58,000 nucleotides of DNA from Cryptomeria japonica (Eukaryota; Streptophyta; Pinopsida; Cupressales; Cupressaceae). The stretch lies in contig NC_081415.1 in the NCBI RefSeq assembly GCF_030272615.1, positions 233,501,303 to 233,559,302 of the forward strand, written 5' to 3'. The position numbers and the translations under genes were made by a program. Each line of letters starts with the position of its first letter. The stretch's first letter is position 1. Of this stretch, positions 1 to 10,660 are shown piece by piece. The notes under the pieces are model-generated. The model ran no database searches. It was given only the letters and a program-made list of their open reading frames with translations, and was not told the DNA's origin.

Positions 1-495
1 GTTCAATTACTTTTCATGGAAAACATAACACTGACAATGTTTATTATGTGAAGGGGTTGCATCATAATATTTTGTGTTGGAAAGATGTGTGAACATGGAT
101 ACAATGTTGTCTTTCAAGACGATGGATGTGAAATCTAGAAGGAGTCTGGAAAAGTTATTGAAACTAGAAGAAGGATAAATTGAAATATGTATCAATTGGA
201 AGGAGCTACAAAACACTGTTTAATATCATAACTTGATGACTGTTGGCTATGGCATCGGAGGATGTGTGATATCAACTTTGACAACCTGGTGCAGATTAGT
301 TCAAGAAGTGCAGTGAGAGATTTACCCAAATTGACTAAACCAGAGAACATTTGCAAGGAACGTCAAGTAGGAAAGAAGACTAGGATCACATTCAGAGGAA
401 AGGAGTACTCATCCACCAGATTACTAGATTTCATCCACACAGATCTTTGTGGTCTGACCTGGACAAGGATCTTGCAAGGTGAGAGGTGTTTCATG
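1..495 (+). pseudogene. Copia GAG-pre-integrase / integrase N-end (decayed)
   Basis: Decayed Ty1/Copia polyprotein piece. In one frame from about 130 the translation gives a typical GAG-pre-integrase block: LWHRRMCDINFDNL at about 250-290, then KPENICKERQVGKK, then LLDFIHTDLCG, the usual entry to the integrase core. Stops and a weak match before position 230 show decay. The integrase frame is cut at 495 by the solo LTR and resumes at 1549: joining the two flanks restores a GERCFML-IDDYSRMTW reading. The same domain order with similar wording is seen in the minus-strand Copia at 46-50 kb, so both belong to the same broad conifer-type Copia group. No functional product is expected. Confidence 0.8.
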
Positions 496-1543
496 TGTTG
501 GTATTTTGGATATGTTGATATGGTTTTGTCATTGATTTCAACACTTGTCAACACTTATCAACACTTGGATATCTCTAGTTATGTTCACCGGCATGATCAA
601 TGACTTATGCATAGTCACCGACATCTGGTTAACCGATAGGATTATATTGTTCACCGACATTGATGATGATCTGTTATTATCTAGAGATTACTTGGTTATG
701 TTGAAGACATCGTTTGGACACTTGGTCTTGGTAATTTGTTCATTGGTTGAATCGGGTTTGCATATTTGTTCTTACTGGCAAATAGGTCCAGGATATGCAC
801 TGGCAAGCTTATCTATTCCATATCAGCACAACACGTCATGAAGATGATTTATTATTATTGTAAATGCATTGAGCTGACATCATGGATCGCATATTGATTC
901 ATTTGTAATTGATTTTATTGTAATATCTTTTAGTGAGCCGACCTACATTTGGTCTTAGGTTATGGTATAAATGTAAGATCTCATTTATGAGATTATGTGG
1001 TAGAGTGTGAAAAAGGATTGTAATAAGGTATATATGAATATAAGCAGAGCTATACACATAGACATAATTCAAGATTGAAGGAAGGTTTGAAGAAGACAAA
1101 ATAGAGCTTAACCAGTACTGAATCTAGCATATGAAGATGCTAGTTTGAGTAGTACATTATCATTGGATTTAACCATCCAATTGTAGTCAGTGTGACTCCC
1201 ATTTTGTGATTAAGTAGTGAGCTCTAGGTAGTTGGCCTTTCTACATGTGCAGACTCCATATTGTACACACATACTATCTGCAGTAGTATCATCTGATTGT
1301 GGGTAAGGTTTCCCACCATGGTTTTTCCCCTTACAGGGTTTCCACGTACAAATAATTGTGTTATGTGTTGTGTATGTTATTTGTCTTTCTGTTTCATGCA
1401 TTAAACTTTATCAGTACTGCAATTAACTATTAAACTATCTACCGGCATTAAGCATTAAGTTTGGTTAAGTTATTTTTGGTTTGGATTATTGGACAACCAA
1501 TTCACCCCCACCCCCCCCTCGCAGTTGCCTCTGGGACCTAACA
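496..1543 (+). mobile_element. Solo Copia LTR inserted in a Copia integrase gene
   Basis: The block starts TGTTGG and ends CCTAACA and is flanked by the 5-bp direct repeat TCATG (491-495 and 1544-1548). Removing it with one repeat restores the integrase reading frame of the host element, which defines both borders exactly. Internal marks are those of a Copia LTR: a TATA-like stretch near 1027-1042, the conserved GGTTTTTCC...GGGTTTCCACGT block at 1319-1348, and a C-rich AATTCACCCCC tract shortly before the end. No internal region or partner LTR remains, so it is a solo LTR made by recombination between the two LTRs. Short ORFs inside it are chance. Confidence 0.93.
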
Positions 1544-1548
1544 TCATG

Positions 1549-2440
1549 TTGTTGATTGATGATTATTCTAGAATGACTTGGGTTGCTTTTCTAAGAGAGA
1601 AGTTTGAAGCATTAGAGAAGTTCAAGATATTCAAGGCAAAAGTTGAGAATGAGGTTGATAGGAAAATCAAGTTTTTAAGTTCTTACAGAGGAGGATAATT
1701 CATCTTTGATGAGTTCAATGACCTCTATGAGAAACATGGCATCAAAAGATATTTATCTTCCCCTCAGACACCCTAGTGGAATGGTGTAGTTGTAAGGATG
1801 AGCCAAACTATACAAGACACAACTAGAAATATGATGAAAGGAGTAGAGTTACCGAAATTTTTCTGGAGAGAAGAAATTCATACAACAACATACACACTTA
1901 ATATAATCTTGTATCCGAGGAAATATGATAAGACATCTTATGAATTTTGGTATGGTAGAACTCAGATAGTGAAATATTTCAAGGTATTTGGAAGAAAGTG
2001 CTCTATCTGAAGAGATGAGTATAATCTTGGAAAATTTGATAGTAGAGAAGATGAAGGCATATTCTTGGGTTATTCAACAAAGAGAAAAGCATACCGTTGT
2101 TACAACAAAAGACTGAATAAGATTGTTGAAAGTGCAAGTGTAAAGGTTGATGAAAATACTTCAAATGATTTAGAAACTATAGCAGGATATGAATCTGATG
2201 AGCCTGAAGAAGGGAAGACAAAATAAGAAAGTAGAAGTGAATAAAAGAATGACCAAGATGCTCCAACATCTGCATCCAAGAATCCAAGGTATGTTTAGAA
2301 AAATCACTCAAAATACCAAATCATTGGAGATAAGAGCAAAGGTGTTATCACAAGAAGCAAAGCAACACAAGAACAAGTTTTGTTGTGTTTACTATTTGAA
2401 ATTGAACCAAAGATAGTAGAAGAGGCTTGTAATGATTAGA
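1549..2440 (+). pseudogene. Copia integrase core and linker (decayed)
   Basis: This continues the host Copia integrase after the solo LTR. Visible landmarks are LLIDDYSRMTWVAFL (first catalytic Asp region), KIKFLSSYRGG, FDEFNDLYEKHGIKR, a degraded SPQTPQWNGVVVR block (the usual E-bearing helix, with a stop where Gln is expected at about 1774-1776), then NMMKGVELPKFFWREE, TSYEFWYGRTQIVKYFKVFGRKC and DEGIFLGYSTKRKAYRCYNKR. This is the standard Copia integrase C-terminal path towards RT. Several stops are single C-to-T steps from Gln or Arg codons. A catalytically dead relic. Confidence 0.85.
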
Positions 2441-2990
2441 ACTAGATTAGATTGAGAAAAATGAGACAAGGGAATCAGTCAATAGATCGGAAGACAAGAA
2501 TGTAATTGGAACTAAATGGGCATTCCAAAACAATCTAGATGAAGATGGAAAGGTTGTAAGAAATAAGGCAAGGTTGGTTTGCAAAGAATTCACTCAGATT
2601 GAAGGCATTGACTTTGATGAAACTTATGCCCCAATTGCATGAATGGAGGATATCTGGACGTTCCCGGTATTTGCAGCATTTAAGGACTTCAAGATTTATC
2701 AGATGGATGTAAAATCAACATTCTTGAATGAAGAATTAAAATAATTTTAAATTGAACAACCAAAAGGTTTTAGGTTGAGAGATGATCCAAACATTGTTTG
2801 CAGACTAAAAAAGGTATTGTAGGAATTAAAAGAAGCCCCTAGGTCTTGGTATGGAAGACTAGACAAGTATTTGATTGATAATAAAGGATTTTAGAAAGGT
2901 TTGGTTGACAATAATTTATACTTCAAAATCAATTCAGGTAAAACCTCAATTGTAGTTGTATATGTTGATGATATAATCTTTGGACAATAT
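2441..2990 (+). pseudogene. Copia reverse transcriptase fragment (decayed)
   Basis: With stops ignored, the frame reads NVIGTKWAFQNNLDEDGKV, NKARLVCKEFTQIEGIDFDET, KIYQMDVKSTFLNEELK, IEQPKGFRLRDDP, KEAPRSWYGRLDKYLI and ends with the catalytic YVDDIIFG at about 2959-2982. This is the first half of a Copia RVT_2 domain up to and including the YVDD box. The rest of RT and RNase H is missing because the truncated LTR begins immediately after. Stops lie within the domain (for example where TFLNG...LKEQ is usual). Confidence 0.85.
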
Positions 2991-3538
2991 TGAGGATTAT
3001 GTTTTTTCAGAGATAGTATATGTAGGTGTATGTCTTGATGAGTTGAGATATGAATTTTTGTGTTGAAGACATGCAAGATTAAAAGAATCCAGTTGTTGTG
3101 AGTATGGTGTTGCAAATTCTTACCAGAAGCAGTTCTGGCAGTGCAAACCATGGTTTTTAGTGGTGGATTCTCTTCATCTTTCTTTCTTCTTCGGTAGTGA
3201 GCCTTTCTGGGCAATGAGCCCTCTAACAGTGAGCCTTTCTAGGGAGTGAGCCCACCTATAGTGAGAATCCTAGTAGTGAGTCATCCTTTGTAAAATCACC
3301 TTAACCAATGTCACCTTAACCGGTGTTTATATATTGATAATTAGAATTCTCCGTGGTTTTTCCCTTCTTGGATTTTCCACGTAAATTCTGGTGTTTCTTG
3401 TGTCTAATTTGTTATGTGCATTTACTTTCAAGTTTTATCAATTCTACTAATTGTTCCAGGGATCTGTGAATTAAGTTTCAAATAAAATTTTATCGTCAAC
3501 TAATTCACCCCCCTTCTTAGTTTCCCGGATATTCAACA
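2990..3538 (+). mobile_element. Truncated LTR (3' half), Copia type
   Basis: This stretch ends like the other Copia LTRs here: GTGGTTTTTCCC...GATTTTCCACGTAAAT at 3351-3388, then AATTCACCCCCC near 3501 and a terminal ATTCAACA at 3531-3538. No TG start or matching target duplication is visible on the left, where it abuts the Copia YVDD box directly, so it is 5' truncated or fused by deletion. The part at 3193-3276 holds a run of degenerate AGTGAGCC(t/c)(t/a) units (see the repeat entry). Confidence 0.65.
3193..3276 (+). repeat. Degenerate AGTGAGCC short repeats in LTR
   Basis: The motif (A)GTGAGCC or a one-base variant (for example ATGAGCCC) recurs at about 3195, 3213, 3229, 3246, 3260 and 3274, with spacing near 15-18 bases. 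It lies just upstream of the conserved TTTTTCCC block of the truncated LTR. Similar short internal repeats (CCTATTAGGAGC) sit at the equivalent place of the minus-strand LTR at 44.6-44.8 kb, so this looks like a recurring feature of the leader (R/U5) part of these LTRs. Function unknown. Confidence 0.5.
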
Positions 3539-3539
3539 T

Positions 3540-3960
3540 ACTTTGGTTCAAATGGATCCGAGTTTGAATTTTAAAATCTTCATTAGAAAACATATTAGTG
3601 ACTTTATTTCCCTTTTTATAGATATGTACAAATTTATATTGAAGGAAGCTCTTCAACATTTTCTTACAATCTTTCATAAGATCTCTTATCTCACATGGCC
3701 CCAGAACCTTGTCATTTAAAATGTCTATAATCAATTTATAATCTACTTCCACTATAACATTTTGGAACCCTATATATTTAGCAATTTTAATAATCTCCCA
3801 TTCTACTAGAGCCTCAACTTTTTTACTAGTAGTAACTCCCATGTTGCAAGCACAATAGTAGATAGGAGATCCTATGTAATCATGAATAACGACACCAACT
3901 CTTGACACCCTAGGATTTCCTTTAGAAAAGCCATCAAAATTTCACTTGACCCATTCTTTT
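3540..3960 (-). pseudogene. LINE RNase H (RVT_3-like) domain
   Basis: A minus-strand frame reads VVIHDYIGSPIYYCACNMG, KVEALVEWEIIKIAKYIGF, NVIVEVDYKLIIDILND and FVHIYKKGNKVTNMFSNED. This follows the plant RVT_3 RNase H pattern seen at the end of many LINE ORF2 proteins (D...G, an EA(L) helix, the IVExDs strand, and a final xRxxNxxAD-like helix). Catalytic spacing is only partly kept and the first strand is degraded. It lies at the 3' end of the minus-strand LINE, as expected. Confidence 0.7.
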
Positions 3961-4019
3961 GGAGGAAACCAAACAAAATTGCTTCTCAAGAGTTGATTTA
4001 TATAATTAATCTTCATGAG

Positions 4020-4540
4020 ATCCTGATTCAATCCGCAAATTTATTTAATTCTTATCTCATTCAAAGAGGGAACAATCTTAGAGTAACCATAGCTAGAAAC
4101 ATCAATATTCTCTTTAATCTAGTGCTTAATGGTTAAAAACACTTCCAAGCTAGTCCTTTGTTTGTCTCAATTATTTCATTCTTTCCATAGACCCCAAGAC
4201 ACAAAAGGGGAAATCTAAAGAAATAGATCCTTAATAACAACATGTCTGAAAGGACAATTATACCAAGCTTCAATAAAAAATTTCAAAGACTCAAGAAAGA
4301 CCCAATCCACCATCAGAAAAGAAAGATGATACGACCAAACTTACTTAGCAAAATTATAATGAAAGAAGAATGATCCACATCTCTAGAGGCATTATAGAAT
4401 AGGATACATCTATTAACCATTTGGAAAACTCTTTTATTAAGATTATCAACTATGAGAATTTTATCATGAACTGCTATCCACCAAAAATAATTGATCTTAG
4501 GGAAGTTTAGGGATCCAAACATTTCTCCAATCTAACTCAA
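4020..4540 (-). pseudogene. LINE zf-RVT linker domain
   Basis: Minus-strand frame with PKINYFWWIAVHDKILIVDN, then KRVFQMVNRCILFYNASRDVDH, the familiar zf-RVT wording (PK(I/V)..F.W....KI.T.DNL..R......C..C....E..DH(I/L)...C). The second Cys of the pair is lost (CILFYN), so the zinc site is broken. It sits between RT and RNase H of the LINE. Its N-terminal continuation is cut by the insertion that starts at about 4540. Confidence 0.72.
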
Positions 4541-4624
4541 CCTACCTCATAGGCCGATCTGACCAACAACTCCTCTAACGCAATAATTTTAACCTCACAA
4601 AATAAAAAAGAAATTTTAAAATTA

Positions 4625-4643
4625 GGGAGAGTGGGAGGGAGGG
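4625..4643 (+). other. Potential G-quadruplex tract
   Basis: Four runs of three G separated by short loops (GGGAGAGTGGGAGGGAGGG), followed by further G-rich sequence to about 4692. This satisfies the usual intramolecular quadruplex pattern. It lies near the 5' end of the inserted LINE tail; whether it folds is not known. Confidence 0.55.
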
Positions 4644-5585
4644 TAGGAGTGGGGTTAGGGATTTAGGTGAAGGTGGTGATGCAGGGGAGGATGGGCATGC
4701 TTCCTTTTTGGGTTGCTTTATGTCTTCCTTTGGGTGATGATTTTCTCTAGCACTAGTTGTTTTGTAGAGAAAGTTTTTGTCTCTTCTTTCATCCTTTTGT
4801 GTTTCTTGGAGGTCTTTCTGGGGCATGTATCTTGGATTGTCTGACACCCTTTGTGTGACCTATTTATCATGGTTTTGGCTCCCGCCTTGTTTGTTCTTGA
4901 TGCTATTCCTACTGTCTGCTCTATGCTCACCTGATTGTCCTTGTTCATGCTAGTGGGAGCCCTCATTTTTTCTATTGGTGTGGGTTGGGTTTTTTAGTTT
5001 TTCTTATTTGGGGATTGTGCTAGCCTTTCTATTGACCCTTGTCCTTTTGAGAGATTCAGCTTCTAGTTATTTTGCTAGCCTTTTTTCTCTATTTTTAGCT
5101 TCAGGATCTCTCTATATTTGGGGTTGTGATTCTGTGTGTTGGTGCCCTATGGTTGAGGGCTTGTATTGCTTTACCCCTATTCCTTTTTTAGTTGATTCCT
5201 ATGAAGTGGGATTCATCTCATCTAGAGGTGGGGTTTATTTTCATGTCCTTGGTTTGAGGTTGGCTCCTTCTACTATTTTCTTCTCATTTTGATAGTCCTA
5301 TAGAGGTGGCGAAATTCCCTATGGAGGTGGTAACATGCCATGTGGAAGAGGTTGGAAGTTGTGTGTTGGTGGTTGATCTTGGCCTTGGCTTTGTAGATAT
5401 GGGGCAATTTTGGGTGTGGTTTCTCCTTTTTGTGGTTTATTCTTCTACTAATCCTATTGAGGTGGATCCTCTTCTATTGAGGTGGAGAAGAACTTTTCAG
5501 GTGAGGGGGATTTCTACTTTTTGGAGGCTTCTGTTACTTGGTGCAGGATGTTTTTGGGTTTCATGATTAAATCCTTTTGTGAATA

Positions 5586-5712
5586 GGTTTTGGGAGCCTT
5601 GAGAAAACCCATGTTTTGGGTTATGGGAGCCTTGAAAAACACTTATATCTTTAGGTTATGCGAGCCTTACAAAACCCATGGTTTAGGTTTTGGGAGCCTA
5701 GAAAATCTCATT
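5586..5712 (+). repeat. Tandem repeat in LINE 3' tail (GGTT.TGGGAGCC units)
   Basis: About four imperfect units of roughly 38-45 bases, each with GGTTNTGNGAGCCTNGNNAAA and usually a following CCATG or similar. They occupy the untranslated tail of the inserted LINE fragment. The units differ by several bases each. Confidence 0.6.
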
Positions 5713-5929
5713 GTTTATGTATCTCTAAGGTCTCTAGTTTGATGGCTTTCGCTTCATTGGTGTTTCAACTAGATCTTTGATTATTATTTTCTAGTGTTGG
5801 GTTGTTGTTTGTCTATGTCATATCTAGTTGTAGCAACCCTTTGTTTTTGGGCTCTAGATCCCTATAAAATCCTCCTGTTAGGGGTTTCATGTCCCCTCAA
5901 AACCTATTTTACCTAATAAAAAAGAAACC

Positions 5930-8200
5930 CCCTAAAGAAACAAATTACCATATCCATTTGTCTTTTCTCACTTTGTCAAAGAAGCCACACTCATCTACAT
6001 TACTAGCTGTAGTTCAGATCACATTCCCAATTGGAATTCAACTAATTTGTGTAGAGATTATCATTCAACAAAAATTCCTTTAGATTACTTACAAGCCCCT
6101 CGCGACCCAATGAGAACCATCTTCACCCCATTCAATGTAGTCACTAATATTCTCTCCAAAACCCCATTGAAAGATCTATTTTAAAGTGTTTAGACATCCC
6201 ACACTACCAAGAGAGGTTTCTGAGCACCAATGATATTCCCAAAAAAGGGAATCAAAACCATTCTGAACTCTCTTTTTGATCCCTTTCTTAAGGATATTTT
6301 TAGTACTAAGAACATTATTCCGAATGACTGAGCCTTGAGGAAGGTTATTCTAATATAGGAAACAACTCTAACAATTATTCTCTAGATATTTTTCTTTGAG
6401 CATGTTCACCTAATATTTTTCACCTTGTAGGAATTGTTAAGCAATTTTAGATAATAGGGCTTTATTAAATAAATTTAGATGTCTTATTCCTAGTCTTCTA
6501 AAATTATTTGGAGCATAGAATTTATCACAACTAACAAGAAATATTCTAGACTTATCCTCAATTCCAGTCCATACAATTTTTCTTTGAATTTTTTCAATCT
6601 TACTAGCAACACTTTCAGGCATCTTAAAAAGAGGGAGGTAATAACATGAATGTTTTGAAGAGAGGCTTTGAGGAACTAAAGCTTACCAGCTTAGCTAAGC
6701 ATTTTACCTTTCTATCCCACCAACTTATTTTTAAATATTTCAAGTATATTATTCCAGTATCTCTTAGAAGGAGGTTTAAAAATCAAAGGTAACCCTAAGT
6801 AAGAGTACAAAAGAACAACAAACCAACATCCAAGAATAGTCATCACTTTCCTTTGAGCCACAATATCAATATTGAAAAAATATAGTTTTCTTTTAGAGTA
6901 ATTGATATGTTGGCCAAAATGTAGAGCACACTTGGAAAAATAAGACTTCCATTTATTATATTCCATTATTGAAGCTTTGCCAAAGAGAATAGTATAATCA
7001 AAAAACTATTGATGTGAAGTAGGGGGGAGAGAAGAAGTAGCTTTTACTCCTTATCAGATTTTTTTCAAGAAGTTTTAAAATATTCCTATCCAAGGTTCAA
7101 CAACAATAATGAAAAGGTTGGGGGATAAAGGGTCACCTTGTCATAGTCCTCTACCACAAGAAAAGAAACCTCTGAGGATTCCATTCACTAGCACCAAACA
7201 AGTAGGAGTAGTAACACAAGCAAAGATCATTTAAATAAATATTCCTATTATACCAAATCATTTAAAAACATCAATTATAAATTTCCAAGAGACCCTATCG
7301 TGGGCCTTAGAAATATCCAACTTCATCACCATCCTAGGCCTCTTGCTATCAATCATACAATGCACCATCTCATTTTTAATAGTAGCATCATCCATAATGT
7401 TCCTTCCTTAAACAAAACATTTTTGGGGTTTTAGTAATCATCTTATCAAGGACAAATTTAAATCTATTAACCATCAATTTGAACAGAATTTTGTAGACAA
7501 TATTAGAAAGGCTTATAGGTCAAAAATCTTGCATATAATTCTCCTCCACCTTCTCAATAATTAAAGCAATAAAAGTGGAATTCAACTAATTCAAGAGCCT
7601 GCAATCCGATCTAAAAAAATCTCTTGTAGCATTGAAAGTTTCCTCAAAGACCAAATGCCAAAAATCATAAAAAAGCCTAGGGGAAAACCATTCGGGCCAA
7701 GAGATTTAAAAGATGCAAAAGAGAAAACAACTTTAACTTCCTCTCTTATAACTAGTTTGATCATTTCCTTAAGATCCTTCTCAGAAACAACTCTAGGAAT
7801 AACATCTAAATGATCATCCATAATATTATTATCAATAGTATCCCCTCTTTAAAAATTAGTGAAAAGGAGACAACTTCATTGGCTATCTCAAAATCTTCTT
7901 TTAAAAGGACAGTACCATCTTCTCTAACTAGTTATTTGATCCTAGTTCTGCTTCTATGCTTCATAATGGACTTTAAAAAAAAATTGGTATTCTTATCACT
8001 CTCCCTCAACCATTGAACTCTATACTTTTGTTTCCAGAAAAGCTCTTCTTTATTTCGCTTATCTACCATTTCGCTCTAAAATTGCTTTCCTTATTAAATA
8101 TTTCTCCATCCAACCTACCAATTTCTATCTCATCTTGAACTTCCTTCAAGGCCAAGGTAAGAGCCTTTTTTTGCACAAAAATATTTCCAAAAGAAATTTT
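5930..8200 (-). pseudogene. LINE reverse transcriptase (heavily decayed)
   Basis: Minus-strand pieces recognisable as LINE RT: VVSEKDLKEMIKLVIREEV then FASFKSLGPNGFPLGFFMIFG (about 7640-7800; the usual SPGPDGFPxGFF entry to RT), a YSKRKLYFFNID block (about 6850-6910; the usual NxxKS strand after the YADD region), LYSYLGLPL (about 6780-6805) and KIEKIQRKIVWTG.....FRRLGIRHLNLFNKALLSK (about 6437-6600; the RT thumb and connection, cf. GGLGI..L...N.ALL.K). The YADD box itself is not recoverable by eye. Confidence 0.75.
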
Positions 8201-8913
8201 ATTGCAACCTTTAACTTTTTATTTTACCATCTTGAGTTTTTGCATTAAGCAATACATGGGTGTCCCAAAAAAAGGATTCCTCCACAAATTTTTAACTAAA
8301 TGCTTGAAATTCAGGCACTTAGTCCACATTATGTCATATCTAAAGGGAAAGGGACCAATCAGCCTAAAGTTATCCCAGTTCAATAGAAGAGAATTATTAT
8401 CAAAACTAGTTCTTGGAAGGGCTTCAAGAGAAAGTTTAGAGAGAATATTCCAATTACTAGAGGCCAAAAAGTGTGTCCAACCTACCTTGAATCAGATGAT
8501 TCCCTTGTCTTCTATTTGACCAAGTGAAGTTAGACCCATTTAAATTAATATCCATTAGGCCCACATTAGCCAAAAAAATATCTAGATCAGACATACTATC
8601 AAAGAAGTCTTCAAGGTCTCTAAACCTTTTAGAGAGGACCAGAGGGGAATTAAAATCTTCCCCTAACATCAGGAAATCCCTTTTCTCAAAGTTAGAATAC
8701 CATTCAAATGATTCCATGATTCTCCTCTTATTATTAGGAGCCATGCAATTATTTTTATTAGACATGTCTTTAGTACCCTTGAGTCTAGTAGGATTCCACA
8801 TACTAGCAATGCCACTAGAGGCACCTTCAGCATCACTAACACAAAACTTAGCACTAGGCCATATATTTTTTGCAACCTTTTGGAAGGTATCAACTATCAT
8901 CTTAATTTATTGA
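8200..8913 (-). pseudogene. LINE endonuclease (exo-endo-phos) domain
   Basis: The minus-strand frame at 8900-8457 reads GASSGIASMWNPTRL, a degraded region, then RDFLMLGEDFNSPLVLSKR (GDFN box, here GEDFN), LMDINLNGSNFTWSNRRQG and GRLDTLFG, the classic LINE AP-type endonuclease sequence GDFN...D....G..FTW.N.R......RLD. Below 8457 the frame continues with FDNNSLLLNWDNFRLIGPFPFRYD.MW, the F(R/K)FE.MW tail. The N-terminal WN(I/V)RGL strand is missing or unreadable. Confidence 0.8.
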
Positions 8914-9352
8914 ACTAGCAAAATGCCAATTTTATGGTCAAGAAAACAACATTTTAGGAGGTACTGTTTAAACGGGATATTAAGACCCCTAATATTTCAT
9001 GAAAAAAAATTCATTAAGAAAATCCAAAAAAATAGGATCACCTTGATTCTGAGAAGTAGGTACTCCTACTTACTTTCTCTTATTCTTGGTTCATGATAAA
9101 TTATTTCAAGTTTTTTGTTTGTACCCATTTACAAATCTCTAGTAGTATATATAGATTTGGTGTCTCTTTGATAAGGCCTAACTTCCCTACTACTTGAACC
9201 CATATCTATCTTCTTTTTGGTTTATTACTTATTCTCGACCTAAGTCCATTCCTTTGTTAAGCCATCTTTTTCCTTATTAGGAGGCGATCCAAAACCAAAA
9301 ATTGCTAATGAATCTTTCATCAATTTATTAACAAAATCCAAAAGTGTTTGTG

Positions 9353-10660
9353 CTAACACTTGCCTTTATTCTTCTTTGCATTCAAAGGGGTTAGTTTAAT
9401 ATAAACTCCCCCCTCTTCCCTCTCATCCTCCCATTGTCTCTTATCACCCATTTCTTTATCCCCAATAGATGAGGAAACAAGAATCTTCTTTAGATGTTCT
9501 GAAGCCATCATCTCATCCTTCTTGTTGCTATTTGTAGCCTCTTTGAAGGTCATATCTGAGACAACAACATCCTTATTATATTGACCTTTCTTAGATTCTC
9601 CTTCCTTGGCCATGCCATCCGAGACAACAACATTATCATGTTGACTAACATCCCTACCCTCCATTGGCTTATTTATTAGAACCACTTAATTCCTTCCATT
9701 GTCCCTCCTTTAATCATTTCCTTATATTTAAGTATCACCTCTTCAATATTAAAATCCATAGCAAGATATTTTTGCTACCCCAAACTATCTAGTAAACATC
9801 TTGATTATGTTTCTTAGATTCTATATTGAAATGACCAAACTTCTTACAATTTGTGTAGAAAATACTAGCATCTCATACTCTATAGACTAAATACATCTCC
9901 CAAATTCCAATCTAAGAGCTATATTTGTAGGAAAAACCAAATTAACCACCACATTAACATAGATCCTTGCAAAGACAAGTCTAACCATCAAGAAAATCCC
10001 AAAGGAGTTAGCAATACTCTTGAAAATATCACAATTCCAAAATTCCAATAGTAGACCAAGAAGCCAAATCTAGGTAGGAGCCATAGATCCCAGATCTACC
10101 ACATGGTCAAACCCCATTTTCCATTGACAAAGGGACTTGCAATTTTTAAATCCACTATCAAAAGCCTGTGGGCCTTCAGTAAGGATTTTCATCAAAACTT
10201 CATAACTCATAAATCTAAAGAGGAATAAACCATCAACCATAACACTAGTATTTACACTCCCTTTCAACTGCCAAACAAACTCAACCCATCTACCTTCATG
10301 ATCTATATTACCTGATGGAAGGCCAAGAACTTACCTGCCAAGCATAATTCCATATCCACAATGGTTTCATTTAGGATCTCATTCATGATAGCAACTTTAT
10401 TATCTTCAATCACACAAACATGTGTAGCCAAGGTAACTTCACACGCCATTAGTGGGGTCTTATTCCCAAGCAACTTATCAACATACAAAGCCAAATCCTC
10501 ATATGAAAAGAAAGAATCCAACCCTAACATAGGGATAGAGGGAGATGATCCATTCCCTCGGCATCACTCGCATGAGGCAAAACAAAAGAGCTAAGCCCTA
10601 CTTTGGCACCACCTTTCATTAGAAAAAATAATTTTTATGATGGGGAAACCCTTTGGGCGC
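9353..10660 (-). pseudogene. LINE ORF1 (DUF4283-like), decayed
   Basis: Minus-strand pieces: a start-side segment LDSFFSYEDLALYVDKLLGN at about 10530, then SVMVDGLFLFRFMSYEVLMKILTEGPQAFDS (about 10150-10250), which matches the DUF4283 pattern (G.F.F.F.........L..GPW.FD...L), followed by a degraded APTWVRLPxLPxEFW-like stretch. The left part (9353-9685) is Lys/Glu/Asp-rich, like LINE ORF1 C-termini. Probably an RNA-binding ORF1 protein in the ancestor; no zinc knuckle is readable here. Confidence 0.65.

Larger units (their letters stand above)
4540..5925 (+). mobile_element. Inserted LINE 3' tail (5' truncated), + strand
   Basis: This block interrupts the minus-strand LINE between its RT and zf-RVT parts. 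Its right end reads ACCTAATAAAAAAG at about 5911-5924, a plant LINE-like 3' end, preceded by a G/T-rich untranslated stretch. It has no recognisable protein domain; the ORFs at 4975-5292 and 5306-5566 are T-rich and look like chance. I could not find a convincing target duplication, so the left border (about 4540) is approximate. It holds a quadruplex-prone tract and a tandem repeat (separate entries). Confidence 0.55.
3539..10660 (-). mobile_element. Decayed L1-type LINE, minus strand (interrupted)
   Basis: From right to left on the minus strand the domains follow plant L1-type LINE order: ORF1 with a DUF4283-like part (10.6-9.35 kb), apurinic-type endonuclease (8.9-8.2 kb), RT (8.0-5.93 kb), zf-RVT (4.5-4.0 kb) and RNase H (3.96-3.55 kb). 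The unit is about 5.7 kb once the inserted tail at 4540-5925 is removed. There is no poly(T) at the left end, so the 3' end is lost where it meets the truncated LTR. Stops and frameshifts are frequent. The other LINE (40.6-44.2 kb, + strand) is a relative of the same general type. Confidence 0.8.

Noticed and set aside
4975-5566. Two + strand ORFs with hydrophobic runs
   Set aside because: They sit in the G/T-rich untranslated tail of an inserted LINE; no domain, no conserved start.
10361-10594. + strand ORF over LINE ORF1
   Set aside because: Shadow of the minus-strand DUF4283-like reading.
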